Positions 33,039-44,928 of a stretch of DNA of 64,000 bases are shown here, in pieces (positions within the stretch are counted from its first letter, which is position 1; every line of letters begins with the position of its first letter). The notes beneath the pieces are model-generated. The model was given only the letters and a program-made list of their open reading frames with translations, was not told the origin of the DNA and did no database searches. The position numbers were made by a program, and so were the translations under genes. Origin of the DNA: Aquarana catesbeiana (Eukaryota > Chordata > Amphibia > Anura > Ranidae); assembly GCF_042186555.1 (NCBI RefSeq), contig NC_133335.1:172729919-172793918 (forward strand), read 5' to 3'.

Positions 33039-33259
33039 GGTTCCCTATCGGGGATGGGCGTGACCGGAGGTTGAGAGGAAGGGGAGGGCGTTGCGGGACC
33101 GGACCTGTCTGCTCCTCCTGACGCCCACGCTGGATGCCCAGACGCCATAGCGGCTACCCCCATGCTTGTGACGGCCGGATACCGTGGAGGTAAGGGAGAC
33201 AACTAGCGAGAGGTTTGCTCAGACCTGACCGGCGCTACTGATCACGCTTTTCCGAGGAC
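33039..33259 (+). mobile_element. Collapsed L1: 221 bp of 5' end only
   Basis: It matches the first 221 bp of the L1 at 36307 with few changes and sits at the same position in the 140-bp hAT monomer, with the same flanking duplication AAGAATTGTAATTAC (33024-33038 and 33260-33274). A genuine new L1 insertion would retain the 3' end, not the 5' end. So this is best read as the same insertion after internal deletion of about 6 kb. Confidence 0.85.
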
Positions 33260-33889
33260 AAGAATTGTAATTACATGCCCCTGTTGAACAGGGCCAGAAA
33301 AATTGGGCCTTTGGTGGTGCTGGTGCTGGTGGCACAACACTGTAAGCCCTCACAGTTAATCTTGGTGGGCGCAGAAATGGGCCCTGCTGTGAAATATTCG
33401 ATCAAGAATTGTAATTACATGCCCCTGTTGAACAGGGGCTGAAAAATTGGACCTTTGGTGGTGGTGGTGTTGGTGCCACAACACTGTAAGTCCTCACAGT
33501 TAATCTTGGTGGGCGCAGAAACGGGCCCTGCTGTGAAATATTAGATCAAGAATTGTAATTACATGTCCCTGTTGAACAGGGGCTGAACAATTGGGCCTTA
33601 GGCACTGGTGCTGGTGCCACAACACTGCAACCCCTCACAGATACTCTAGTTGGAACGTAGGAATGAGCCCTGCTGCAAAAGAATTGCATCAAAAATTGTA
33701 ATTACACGCCCCTAATAAAAAGGGGCTGAAAAATTGGGCCTTAGGCACTGGTGCTGGTGCCACAACACTGCAACGTCTCACAGATGCTCTAGTTGGAGTG
33801 CAGGAACTAGCCCTGCTGCAAAGAATTGCATCAAAAATTGTAATTACCCCCTTGTTAAACAGGGGCTTAAAAATTGGGCCTTAGGCACC

Positions 33890-35045
33890 AACCTTCTACA
33901 GGTAGCTTTAGCTCAACACTGTGCAGAGGTCGCACTACACTAACTTGTAGTTTTAGCTGAACACTGTGAGGAGGACGCACTACACTAACTTGTAGCTTAT
34001 TTAGCTGCCTGCGGTAGTGATAGGATCAGGAAAAAAACACCAACCTTCTACAGGTAGCTTTAGCAGAACACTGTGCAGAGCTCGCAAAAAAATAACTTGT
34101 AGCTTATTTAGCTGCCTGCGGTAGTGATAGGATCAGGAAAACACCACCACCCTTCTACAGGTAGCTTTTGCTGAACACTGTGCCGAGGTCGCACTACACT
34201 AACTTGTAGTTTTAGCTGAACACTGTGAGGAGGACGCACTACACTAACTTGTAGCTTATTTAGCTGCCTGCGGTAGTGATAGGATCAGGAAAACACCACC
34301 AACCTTCTACAGGTAGCTTTAGCTGAACACTGTGCAGAGCTCGGAAAAACTAACTTGTAGCTTATTTAGCTGCCTGCAGTAGTGATAGGATCAGGAAAAC
34401 ACCACCAACCTTCTACAGGTAGCTTTAGCTGAACACTGTGCAGAGCTCGCAAAAAACTAACTTGTAGCTTATTTAGCTGCCTGCGGTAGTGATAGGATCA
34501 GGAAAAAACCACCAACCTTCTACAGGTAGCTTTAGTTGAACACTGTGCACAGGTCGCACTACACTAACTTGTAGTTTTAGCTGAACACTGTGAGGAGGAT
34601 GCACTACACTAACTTGTAGCTTTAGCTGAACACTGTGCAGAGGTCGCACTACACTAACATGTAATTTTAACTGAACACTGTGAGGAGGACACACTACACT
34701 AACTTGTAGCTTTAGCTGAACACTGTGCAGAGGTCGCACTACACTAACTTGTAGTTTTAGCTGAACACTGTGAGGAGGACGCACTACACTAACTTGTATT
34801 AGCTGAACACTGTGCAGAGCTCGCACTACACTAACTTGTAGCTTTAGCTCAACACTGTGAGGAGGACGCACTACCCTAACTTGTAGCTTTAGTTCAACAC
34901 TGTGCACTACACTAACTTGTAGCTTTAGCTGAACACAGTTCCAAGGTATGCACTACACTAACTTGTAGCTTTAGCTGAACACTGTGCAGAGGTCTCACTA
35001 AACTAACTTGTAGCTTTAACTGAACACTGTGAGGAGGATGCACTA
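33890..35045. repeat. hAT subterminal 45-bp repeats, copy A
   Basis: Tandem units of ACTAACTTGTAG...GAACACTGTG, alternating GAGGAGGACGCACTAC and CAGAGGTCGCACTAC types. A longer segment (TTATTTAGCTGCCTGCGGTAG...CTTCTACAGG) is itself repeated five times in the first half. Reading frames across it are artefacts. Confidence 0.93.
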
Positions 35046-35440
35046 CACTAACTGTAAATAGTCTAGCTGCCTGACTGTGGTACTAATAGGATCAAAAGAA
35101 CACCAGCAATTTTCTTCAGGTAGCTGTAAATACTGTAACAACACAAGCCTGCCTGTCAGTAGCAAGATAACAGGAACGGATCTAGCTAAACTGAATGCAG
35201 TGTGTATATATATATATATATAACACCTGGAATGCATATATATACACAATACACTGTAAGTGCAACTAACTCACTGACTGTCCTGCCTAATCTATCTAAC
35301 TTAAATCAAATGACACTGTCTCTCTCTCTCTATCTCTCAGCACGCTGGAACACACTACACAGGGCCGCCGTGCAGGCGGCCTTATATAGTGTGGGGCGTG
35401 TTCTAAACCCCCTGAGACATAATTGGCCAAAGCCACCCTT
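35046..35440. other. hAT right arm, truncated (copy A)
   Basis: This matches the right arm of hAT element 1 and copy C, including a short (TA)n at about 35205-35222 and a CT-rich tract, but breaks off inside the GGCCAAAGCCACCC segment. No gene is seen. Confidence 0.85.
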
Positions 35441-36306
35441 GCTTGTGGCTTTAATGTAATGTCAGGTCCTGGCAATATGGATGAAAATCGGTGAGACTAA
35501 CGGCATGGGTACCCTCCAGTCCATTACCAGGCCCTTTGGGTCCTGTATGGATATTAAGGGGAACCCCGCACCCAAATTAAAAAAAGGAAAGGCGTGGGGC
35601 CCCAGGCCCTATATACTCTGAACAGCAGTATACAGACGGTGCAAACAAGACAGGTTTGTTGTTAAGTAGAATCTGTTTGTAATTTTGAATTGGTACATTT
35701 TTAAAGTGTAGCTCCAGCCAAAAAATCTGTTTTTAAGCTTTTTGGAAAACATAAGGAAGGGTTATCACCCCTGTGACATTTGTTTTGCTGTCTGTGCTCC
35801 TCTTCAGAAGATTTCACCTCACTTTTTGTCCCAATGACAAATGTTTTTTGAAAATTTGGAGTTTTTAGTGAAACAAGGATTGGTGATAAAGCATCAGTGG
35901 AAAGGAGAAAAGTTTTTCCCATATTAACTCTTACAGGAGAGAATTTCCCTTCCTATGGGGTAGATTTCATCTCACTTCCTGTTGTCTCCTTCCGTTTGCA
36001 AGTAGGAGTCGTTTGTAAGTTGGATGTTTGAAAGTAGGGGCCTTCCCTATATACTCAGCAGAAATTGGGGCCTTAGGTGTTTTTGTGGCCACAACACTGT
36101 AAGCCCTCACAGGGCCCTGCTGTGAAATATTAGATCAAGAATTGTAATTACAGTACATGCCCCTGTTGAACAGGGTCAGAAAAACTGGGCCTATGGTGAT
36201 GGTGGTGGTGGTGCTGGTGCCACAACAATGTAAGTCCTCACAGTTACTCTTGGTGGGCGCTGGAACGGGCCCTGCTGTGAAATATTAGATCAAGAATTGT
36301 AATTAC
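35441..36306. mobile_element. hAT copy B, left part
   Basis: It begins within the left arm (GGCTTTAATGTAATGTC, equivalent to about 32191) rather than at a terminus, and continues through the left monomers until the L1 insertion at 36307. It is non-coding. Confidence 0.88.
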
Positions 36307-36964
36307 GGTTCCCTATCGGGGATGGGCGTGACCGGAGGTTGAGAGGAAGGGGAGGGCGTTGCGGGACCGGACCTGTCTGCTCCTCCTGACGCCCGCGCTG
36401 GATGCCCAGACGCCATAGCGGCTACCCCCATGCTTGTGACGGCCGGATACCGTGGAGGTAGGGGAGACAACTAGCGAGAGGTTTGCTCAGACCTGACCGG
36501 CGCTACTGATCACGCTTTTCCGAGGACAGGAGCCTTTGTCCCACAGGATTGTCCATCAGAGCGGCTGCGCTGGCTGATTACAGGCAGGAGGACGCTGCTG
36601 GGCAGAGCGGCTGACCGGACGGCTGGGTGAGGAAGACTGCTCAGGTACGCTGTGTGCTGTACGTTTTGGGAAAACCCGACTGTGATCTCCCTGGATGAGA
36701 CTTGTGGAAATCTCCCCTTGGGGGCGTCCGCTGGTGAGTTCCTATTGTGGAGTGGGGGGAGGAGGACATTGAAGGCTGGAGAAGCTGCTGTGAGGGGGGG
36801 AGTGAGTGCACTGTCTAGCGCTTCATTGCACGGTCTATCTGGCTGTCTGGAGGCGGCTTTCCGTTGGGATCAATAGCACACTCTTACACTCTTTGGGAAG
36901 GAAGATATAGCAGAGACTGTATAACCATTTATTCTTGAAGTCCCAAGGGGTGAGGGGGGACAAG

Positions 36965-38036
36965 ATGACTAGAAAGAAAGGGTCAGAGGAGACTACAGCA
37001 CAAGAAGGATCGGGGGCACACAATCTGCGCGGCCCCAAAGATAAAGCAGGTCAGGGAGCAACCGCAAAGCTGGAGCGTTTTGCCCATACACCAAACTGCA
37101 CACCTAAAAAAGGCAGCCAGGTGGGGGGTGCGCAACATCAAGGGGCGCAGGCCAATCACCCTGGGGGAAGGAAAAGTCAAGGCCCAGCCGAAGTATGTGT
37201 ACCTATAGTCACCGAATCAGCGTCACAGACACATTTGGAAAAGGAGAGTGGTCTGGGTAACGAAATAACAGAGGATAGGGGGACACCAGAGCAGGAACCA
37301 TCTTTAAAGGACATTCTCCTAGCAATTAATGTCTGTAAAATATCTCTGTCGGATCTATCGGAACAGCTCAGAGGTATCAGAGATGATTTAGTCATGCTGA
37401 AACGGGATATGCAGGAGATATGTGCTCGAACCACCGCTCTCGAGGAGAGACTCAGCCAGGTGGAGGATGATGTGAACCCACTGAGACATGAAGTCAAAAG
37501 GATGAAGGAGCAACTAGATACGTGTCTACGGAAAATGGATGAATATGAGAACAGGGCACGCAGGAAGAATGTGAGGGTTCTGGGTCTCCCCGAAAAGAGC
37601 GAGGGTAACAATCCTGCAGAATTCATGGAGGGATGGTTTAGGGACATGTTTGGCAAGGACGCATTTTCTAATCTATTTGCAATTGAACGTGCACATAGAA
37701 TTGCCCCTAGGATCCCATCCTCAGGGGGTCAGCCAAGGCCCCTTATAGTTAAACTTTTGTTTTTCAGAGACAAAGTCACTATCCTCCAGAGAGCAAGGGA
37801 GATGAAAAATATACAGTACAACGGCGCAAGAATACCCCTGAGCTGCAGAGACAGAGGGCAAAGTTCACAGAGTGTAAGCGGAGTTTACAGCAGCATAAAA
37901 TAGGCTATGCGCTATTATACCCTGCTCGTTTACGGGTAACAGTAAATGGGGAGGTGAAGTTCTTTAATGCTCCTGCAGAAGTGTTCTCATGGCTGGAGAA
38001 GAATGAGGGAAGATCACGGCCGGGTGAAGGGCCATA
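36965..38036 (+). pseudogene. L1 ORF1, broken near its end
   Basis: From the ATG at 36965 (MTRKKGSEE) the frame is open for about 310 codons. It has a basic, glycine-rich leader, a coiled coil from about residue 115 to 190 (LSDLSEQLRGI onward to LRKMDEYENRARR) and the RNA-recognition domain starting NVRVLGLPEKSEG near 196. Around 37825-37835 the frame is lost. The expected C-terminal part continues in the next frame (PELQRQRAKFTECKR, then ALLYPARLRVTVNG and FSWLEKNEG) up to a stop at about 38036. An upstream ATG at 36935 is possible but less likely. Confidence 0.85.
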
Positions 38037-38609
38037 GAAGAAAAGCAGGAGGAAGGAGGACAGAATTTGGGGCTTTTTTTGTCCAGTGGACAGATGCATA
38101 TCTGGGGATATAATTTGCCCCTTTTATCTCACTTTTTTTTTCTCTTTTTCTCCATTTTTTTTTTCTTTTCTCCTCCCTTCTTTCATGGATATATTGGTAG
38201 AGTTGTGGATTTAAGGGGGTAGTAGATATGAATCCTTTACACATTGGTTATGTTGGGGGTAATTCCCCTCTTATAGAGGTTCGGGTAGCAAAGTAAAAGG
38301 GGGAAGGAGGTATATCCACGTTTAGAGGGTTAGCACGGTCACTTTAGAACCCCGGTGAGATGGGCCCAAGGTTGGGCCGGTGGCGGGGGGGGGAGGGGGG
38401 GTGGGATAGGGGGAGGTTGGGAAGGATTGGGGAAGGGGATGTGTATAAGGTTGTATGGGGGGGGAGGGTGGTAAGGGTGTGGAGTGGAGTGAAGCAGGAA
38501 GTATTGAAGATACACAAAAAGTAAAAGCACTTAAATTTCAAATATTAGTCACAATGGTTTTGGGAATTGAGAATTATTTTGAGTGGAGTTAAGATACTGG
38601 AATAGGTGA
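38037..38609. other. L1 inter-ORF spacer, G-rich
   Basis: Poly-T and then G-rich runs (38385-38470) lie between the ORF1 remnant and ORF2. No gene is seen. Confidence 0.6.
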
Positions 38610-41600
38610 ATGGTAGGCACAAAAATCGGTAGGAGAGAAACCTTAGGAATATTTAAGCGCTTGAAGATATGCTCATGGAATATGCTGGGGGTAAAAGAGG
38701 TGTGTAAGAAACAAGCAATTTTCTCTATGGCCAGAACAAGGGATGTCAGGATACTCTGTCTCCAGGAGACCCACCTAGACAAAGGTACAGTTAACGCTCT
38801 GAGGAACAGGAACTATCAGGAGCAGTATCACTCAACTCATACCTCGTACTCGAGGGGGGTGAGTGTGCTGATAAATGCTGGGTTGGTTTTCTCCTGCAGA
38901 CAGAGTAAATTGGACAAAAATGGTCGGTATGTTTTTCTCTACTGTAATATTGAGGGGCGGGACTGCATTCTTGCAAGTGTATACATTCCTCCACCATTTA
39001 AAACAGAGATACTCAGCGAATTGACAAGTTTTATAGCGGATAAACCTGGGGTGCCGGTTATAGTGACGGGGGACTTTAATATGGCCATGGACAATTGCCT
39101 AGATAGATTTCCGAGAAGGTTGGCTTCTGGAGGGCTATCTAGGAGCCCGATCCTCCAATTTTGTGAGGAATTAGGATGGGTGGATATCTGGAGGAAGTGG
39201 CATCCGGGTGAGAAGCAATATTCATGCCACTCGAGGACGCATGCTACTTTATCTAGGATTGATTTAGTGCTTTGTAATGAGGAAGCCCTGAGGATAGTGG
39301 AAGGGGTAGACTATGAGCCAAGGGGGCTCTCAGATCATTCTCCAGTAGTCTTTTCAGTTAGAACGGGGCTTTGTTGGAGGAGGGGAGTGGAAATTGAATC
39401 CCTTTTGGCTTGAAGTAATTGAGGATGATGGGAGGATTGTTGGTAACCTGAAAGAATTTATAAATTTAAATTTAGGATCCGCCCCACTAGGTATAACTTG
39501 GGATGCCCTGAAGGCGTTCCTTAGGGGGGTCTTTATACAGAAAATCTCCTATGCTAAAAATAAATCTCAGGCCAGGGAACATAGAATAAGAGAAAAGGTG
39601 AGGGAGGTAGAAGGTAGATACGTGGAAGAGCCAACTATAGCCAGATATGAGGCTTGGGTAGAGAGTCAGGAGGAATATAGGAAAGTAGTCCTGGAAAAAG
39701 AGGAAAAGAGTAAAATGTTCCAGAAACAGAATCTTTTTGGTGAAGGGGAATCAGTGGGTAGAACCTTGGCATTGATAGCCAGGGAAAATTGCCCCTCATC
39801 CACTATATCAGCAATATGGGATAGGGAAGGGAGTATTATAAAAACTACCCCTGGCATAGTAGAGGTGTTTAAGGGCTACTATGAAGGCCTGTATAGGGCC
39901 CCACAGTTGGATGTAGAGGGAGAGATGTGAGAGTTCTTTGAAAAACTGAAAATAGTTCCGCTATCTAGTGAGGAGAGGGACGTCTTGGAAACCCCATTGA
40001 CACTGGCAGAGCTGCAAAGAGTGGTAAAGGGAATGGCGAATCAAAAAGTGCCAGGACCCGACGGTTTGCCTATAGAAATTTATAAGAGATACGGGGATGT
40101 TTTGCTCCCAAAACTATTGGAAGTTCTGAACGGAGCCGTGGTGGAAGGTAAATTGCCCATATCCATGACAGAAGCCACTATTATAATTTTGGTAAAAGAA
40201 TGGAAGAACCCGTTAGATGTAGCCTCATACAGACCAATCTCACTTCTATGCACAGATGTTAAGATTCTGGCAAAAGCCCTAGCAGACAGGTTAAAAAAGA
40301 TCATTCATAAAGTAATACACTCAGACCAAACTGGTTTTATACCGGATAGATCGGTGAGCATGAATATCAGGCGAGTGTACGGTAATGTACAAGTGCCTAC
40401 GGAGAAAGAAGGGAATAGAGCTATCTTATCACTAGATGCGGTCAAGGCATTTGATAGCCTTGAGTGGCATTATTTGTGGAAAGTATTGGCTGAGTTTAAA
40501 TTTGGCCTTAATTTTGTGAAATGGTTGAGACTTCTATATGACAAACCAAGAGCCAGAGTTAGGGTCAATGGTGATCGCTCGGAATGGTTCCAGTTAGGGA
40601 GGGGGACGAGACAGGGGTGCCCATTCGCTCTAAGAATGTCGCAAGAATTCCAGGGATTTAAAAGAAGGGGCGTAGAGGAGAAAGTCCCAATGTATGCGGA
40701 CGATATCCTGTTGTTCTTGGAGGATACACAAGCCTCCTTGCTAGCTGTCATGAAACTGATTAAAGAATTCGGGCGCTTTTCGGGTCTGAGAATTAATTGG
40801 GAAAAATCAGCTCTTCTGCCAATAGACCCCTGGTAAATCCGCTCCCGAGACAGGTGAACTCAATAAAAATTGTAAACCAAATGCGGTATTTAGGGGTAAA
40901 CATAACAAAAGACCCAGGGCAGTACATAACAGGTAATGTAGTACCACTAATAGTAAAGTTAAAACAGAAGAGCCGGGAGTGGGGTGGTCTTCCTCTCTCA
41001 GTCGCCGGTAGATGTAACCTTATTAAGATGATATGGATGCCGCAAATTTTATTTGTATTACACAATTCCCCCGTCTGGATTCCAAAGCATTGGTTTAGGA
41101 AACTGGATAGTTTGTTTAGGGAACTAATTTGGAAAAACGGAGTGGCAAGGATTGGCCTGAAGGCGCTACTGCAGCCGAGAGGCGGGAGGCCTGGCGCTAC
41201 CAGACCCCTGGGGTTACTTCCTGGCAGCCCAAATACAGTTTATGAAAGGCAGCAACCTGCCTGAAGAAAGGGCAGGAGGAAACAGTATATGGATGAATAA
41301 CATTAGTCATGATACAGAGGTGGAAGCACTGGAGGCCGAATTCTTTGGTCATAGCTGCCCCACAACTCAGCTAATGATTAGATGCTGGAAGACGGTAAAG
41401 GCTGTATTGGGATATACGGGGTTCTCTGAGTTTTCCCCGATATGGAACAACAAAAATCTAAAAGAACTTAATGCGATGGGGAAAATAGAAGAATGGGACA
41501 GGACAGGTATCCACTGCTTGGCGCAACTGTACAGGGCAGGGAGGTTGAAATTGTTTCAAGAGATAAGAGAGGGGTTTGCAGTGTCCAACAGATTGTTTGT

Positions 41601-42195
41601 TGGTTACCTGCAAGTGAGACATGCCCTGGAGGTACAATTTAGAGGTAAGGAGATAGAGTGGAATGAAATGCCCTTGTTGAGGAAATTGGTAAACACTAGG
41701 AGTTCTAAAGGGCTGATCTCAGAAATGTACAGGTGCATAAATAAGGCGGGGCAGGAGGGGGAAGTGGAGTCTAGGAAGAGAACTAAATGGGAGGAAGAGG
41801 TTGGTACAATAATGGCGGAACAATGGAAGTTTATTCTGGCATTGGGGCCAAGGATATCTCTGTCACTGTCACAGGGGGTCTCCCATTTGCATTTGATTTA
41901 TAGACTTTACTATACACCGGAAAAATTATTTAGGTTTGGAAGGAGGCAGGATGCGAAATGTCAGCGTTATGATATGCTGAAAGACACCCAGACCGCAATT
42001 ATAAGATGCCTGTTTCAGGGAAAGAAAATCATAGCACGGAAGTGGCAGGCGAAAAAACCCCCAACAGTAGGAGAATGGAGAAAAGAGGTTAATGATATGA
42101 TCATAAAGGAGGAATTCTGGTATAGAACGAGAGGTAGTTTAAAGAAATATAAGAATATATGGAAGTTATGGCTGGCGCATGAATGGGTTGGTTAG
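38610..42195 (+). pseudogene. L1 ORF2, several breaks
   Basis: The endonuclease is readable from 38610 to about 39400: SWNMLGV, LQETHLDKG, VTGDFNMAMDN, SRIDLVLC, LSDHSPVVF. A frame change near 39400 is followed by a TGA at 39928-39930. The reverse transcriptase runs from about 39985 to 40836: PGPDGLPIEIYKR, SYRPISLLCTDVKILAKAL, SDQTGFIPDRS, SLDAVKAFDSLEW, GTRQGCP, and YADDILLF. Between RQGCP and YADD roughly 20-25 residues are missing, in frame. Further frame changes follow near 40836 and 41240, and the C-terminal part ends at 42195. The protein cannot be made intact. Confidence 0.88.
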
Positions 42196-42546
42196 GTATA
42201 TGAGCATTAGGCAGAATGGGTGGCGTGTGCATGGGGTGAGAGGAGGGTGGAGGTGAATGGGGTGTTGGGGGGAGGGGAGGTAGGAAGGGGAAATAGAGGG
42301 CAAAATGTTTGAGGATACCGCTGTAGATTGTACATGTGGTGTTTATATTACCTGCTCGGTTGGAGAAATTTTTTTTTTATTTTAAATTAAAATGATTAGG
42401 ATTAATAAAGATAAGTTGAATATTAGCCACAATGGTGTGAAAAATGAGAGGAGATAAATTTTGATTTTCAAAGTTGATACAACATCCCTCAGGAAAATTT
42501 TCGCTGAAGTGGTAAAAAAAAAAAAAAAATAAAGAATTGTAATTAC

Positions 42547-43322
42547 ATGCCCCTGTTGAACAGGGGCTGAAAAATTGGGCCTTTGGTGGTGGTGTTGGTG
42601 CTGGTGCCACAACACTGTAAGTCCTCACAGTTAATCTTGGTGGACACAGAAAGGTGCCCTGCTGTGAAATATTCAATCAAAAATTGTAATTACATGCCCC
42701 TGTTGAACAGGGCCAGAAAAATTGGGCCTTTGGTGGTGGTGGTGCTGGTGGCACAACACTGCAACACTGTAAGTCCTCACAGTTAATCTTGGTGGGCGCA
42801 GAAACGGGCCCTGCTGTGAAATATTCGATCAAGAACTGTAATTACATGCCCCTGTTGAACAGGGGCTGAAAAATTGGGCCTTTGGTGGTGGTGGTGTTGG
42901 TACCACAACACTGTAAGTCCTCATAGTTAATCAGTTAATCTTGGTGGGCGCAGAAACGGGCCCTGCTGTGAAATATTAGATCAAGAATTGTAATTACATG
43001 TCCCTGTTAAACAGGGGCTGAAAAATTGGGCCTTAGGCACTGGTGCCACAACACTGCAACCCCTCACAGATACTCTAGTTGGAGCGCAGGAACTAGCCCT
43101 GCTGTAAAGAATTGCATCAAAAATTGTAATTACATGCCCTTGTTAAACAGGGGCTTAGAAATTGGGTCTTAGGCACTGGTGGCGGCACCCAGAACCAAAA
43201 ATGTTCTTACAAGCAATCAGCATGATCATTGAGGAGGAAGAGGATAATTACTCAGCATAACAGGATAGTCACTAAGCATCAGCATAGGCAGTCTTTGCAG
43301 GGATCTGACATTTCAAAAAAAA
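42547..43322. repeat. hAT left monomers, copy B (right part)
   Basis: Five or so 140-bp monomers (ATTACATGCCCCTGTT or variants near 42541, 42686, 42841, 42995 and 43129) follow the L1. They lead into the non-coding sequence downstream of the transposase stop. Confidence 0.88.
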
Positions 43323-43726
43323 TTATTCGGTTGCATCAGGTGCTTGGTAGTTGGTGGTGATCCAAGATTGATTCATTTTTATGAAGGTCAGTCGATCGAC
43401 CGAGTCAGTGGACAGATGCACCCTGTGATCGGTTACAAAGCCTCCAGCAGCACTGAATGTGCGTTCCAAAAGAATGCTGGATGCAGGACAGGCCAGTAGC
43501 TCAATTGCATACTGTGCAAGCTCTGGCCAGTTATCCATCCTCAAGACCCAGTAACCCAGAGGATTTTCGGTGGGAAAGGTGTCCAAGTCTGATCTTGCCC
43601 CTAGGTATTCCTGCACCATGTAAAACAGACGCTGGCGATGGTTGCTGGAACCGATCATACCTTGGTGCTGCGGACTAAAAAATCGTCTGAACGCATCGGT
43701 CAGACGGCCACTTTCTCCACCGCTCC
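43323..43726 (-). pseudogene. hAT transposase C-terminal fragment (copy B)
   Basis: A minus-strand frame with NPLGYWVLRMDNW, LLACPASSILLERTFSAAG and the following HRVHLSTDSVDRLTFIK region, i.e. the hAT dimerisation domain with the catalytic glutamate. It is cut at about 43726, where copy C begins in the left arm (CAATGACAAATG, equivalent to about 7901). Only the last 130 or so codons remain. Confidence 0.9.
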
Positions 43727-44025
43727 CAATGACAAATGTTTTTTGAAAATTTGGGTTTTTTTGTGGAACAAGGATTGGAAAGCATCAGTGGAAAGGAGAA
43801 ATGTTTTTCCCATATTAACTCTTACAGGAGAGAATTTCCCTGCCTAGGGGTAGATTTCATCTCACTTCCTGTTGTCTCCTTCCGTTTGCAAGTAGGAGTC
43901 GTTTGTAAGTTAGATGTTTGAAAGTAGGGGCCTGGCCCTATATACTCAGCAGAAATGTGGGCCTTAGGTGTTGTTGTGGCCACAACACTGTAAGCCCTCA
44001 CAGGGCCCTGCTGTGAAATATTAGA

Positions 44026-44790
44026 TCAAGAATTGTAATTACATGCCCCTGTTGAACAAGGGCAGAAAAATTGGGCCTTTGGTGGTGGTGGTGCTGGTGC
44101 CACAACACTGTAAGTCCTCACTCGCTCTTGGTGGGTGCAGAAATGGGCCCTGCTGTGAAATATTAGATCAAGAATTGTAATTACATGCCCCTGTTGAACA
44201 AGGGCAGAAAAATTGGGCCTTTGGTGGTGGTGGTGCCACAACACTGTAAGTCCTTACTCGCTCTTGGTGGGTGCAGAAATGGGCCCTGCTGTGAAATATT
44301 AGATCAAGAATTGTAATTACATGCCCCTGTTGAACAGGGGCTGAAAAATTAGGCCTTAGGCACTGGTGCTGGTGCCACAACACTGCAACCCCTCACAGAT
44401 ACTCTAGTTGGAACGCAGAAATGAGCCCTGCTGCAAAGTATTGCATCAAAAATTGTAATAACACGCCCCTGTTAAACAGGGGCTGAAAAATTGGGCCTTA
44501 GGCACTGGTGCTGGTGCCACAACACTGCAACCCCTCACAGATACTCTAGTTGGAATGCAGAAATGAGCCCTGCTGCAAAGTATTGCATCAAAAATTGTAA
44601 TTACACGCCCCTGTTAAACAGGGGCTGAAAAATTGGGCCTTAGGCACTGGTGCTGGTGCCACAACACTGCAACCCCTCACAGATACTCTAGTTGTAATGC
44701 AGAAACGAGCTCTGCTGCAAAGTATTGCATCAAAAATTGTAATTACACGCCCCTGTTAAACAGGGGCTGAAAAATTGGGCCTTAGGCACT
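44026..44790. repeat. hAT left monomers, copy C
   Basis: Six monomers of about 140 bp with ATTACATGCCCCTGTT or ACACGCCCCTGTT starts near 44038, 44181, 44318, 44459, 44602 and 44747. Neighbouring monomers are very similar, which suggests local amplification. Confidence 0.88.
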
Positions 44791-44928
44791 GGTGGTGGCG
44801 CCCAGAACCAAAAATGTTCTTACAAGCTATCAGCGTGATGATTGAGGAGGAAGAGGATAATTACTCAGGGATAATCACTCAGCATCAGCATAGGCAGTCT
44901 TTGAAGGGATCTGAGATTTCCAAAAAAA

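Larger units (their letters stand above)
31773..35440 (-). mobile_element. hAT copy A, internal deletion derivative
   Basis: It carries a complete left end (with the terminal region that hAT element 1 lacks, a GTTCG-rich stretch near 31795-31885), the 140-bp monomers and then, at about 33884-33890, a direct jump into the right subterminal region at a CACCAACC match. The whole transposase gene is missing. The right arm stops at about 35440 before its terminal repeat. A 221-bp L1 remnant lies at 33039-33259. Confidence 0.88.
36307..42531 (+). mobile_element. Near-full-length L1, 6.2 kb, decayed
   Basis: Flanked by AAGAATTGTAATTAC (36292-36306 and 42532-42546), a 15-bp target duplication. It has a GC-rich 5' leader (36307-36964), ORF1 with a frame change, a G-rich spacer (about 38037-38609), ORF2 with frame breaks, a stop and a deletion, a short 3' UTR and an A-rich tail ending near 42530. 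Its protein sequences differ from the L1 at 13586-21847, so it belongs to another family. It sits in copy B of the composite hAT. Confidence 0.92.

Noticed and set aside
36652..36876. Small frame in the L1 5' leader
   Set aside because: Short, with no similarity to a known protein, and located in a GC-rich leader where chance frames are common.
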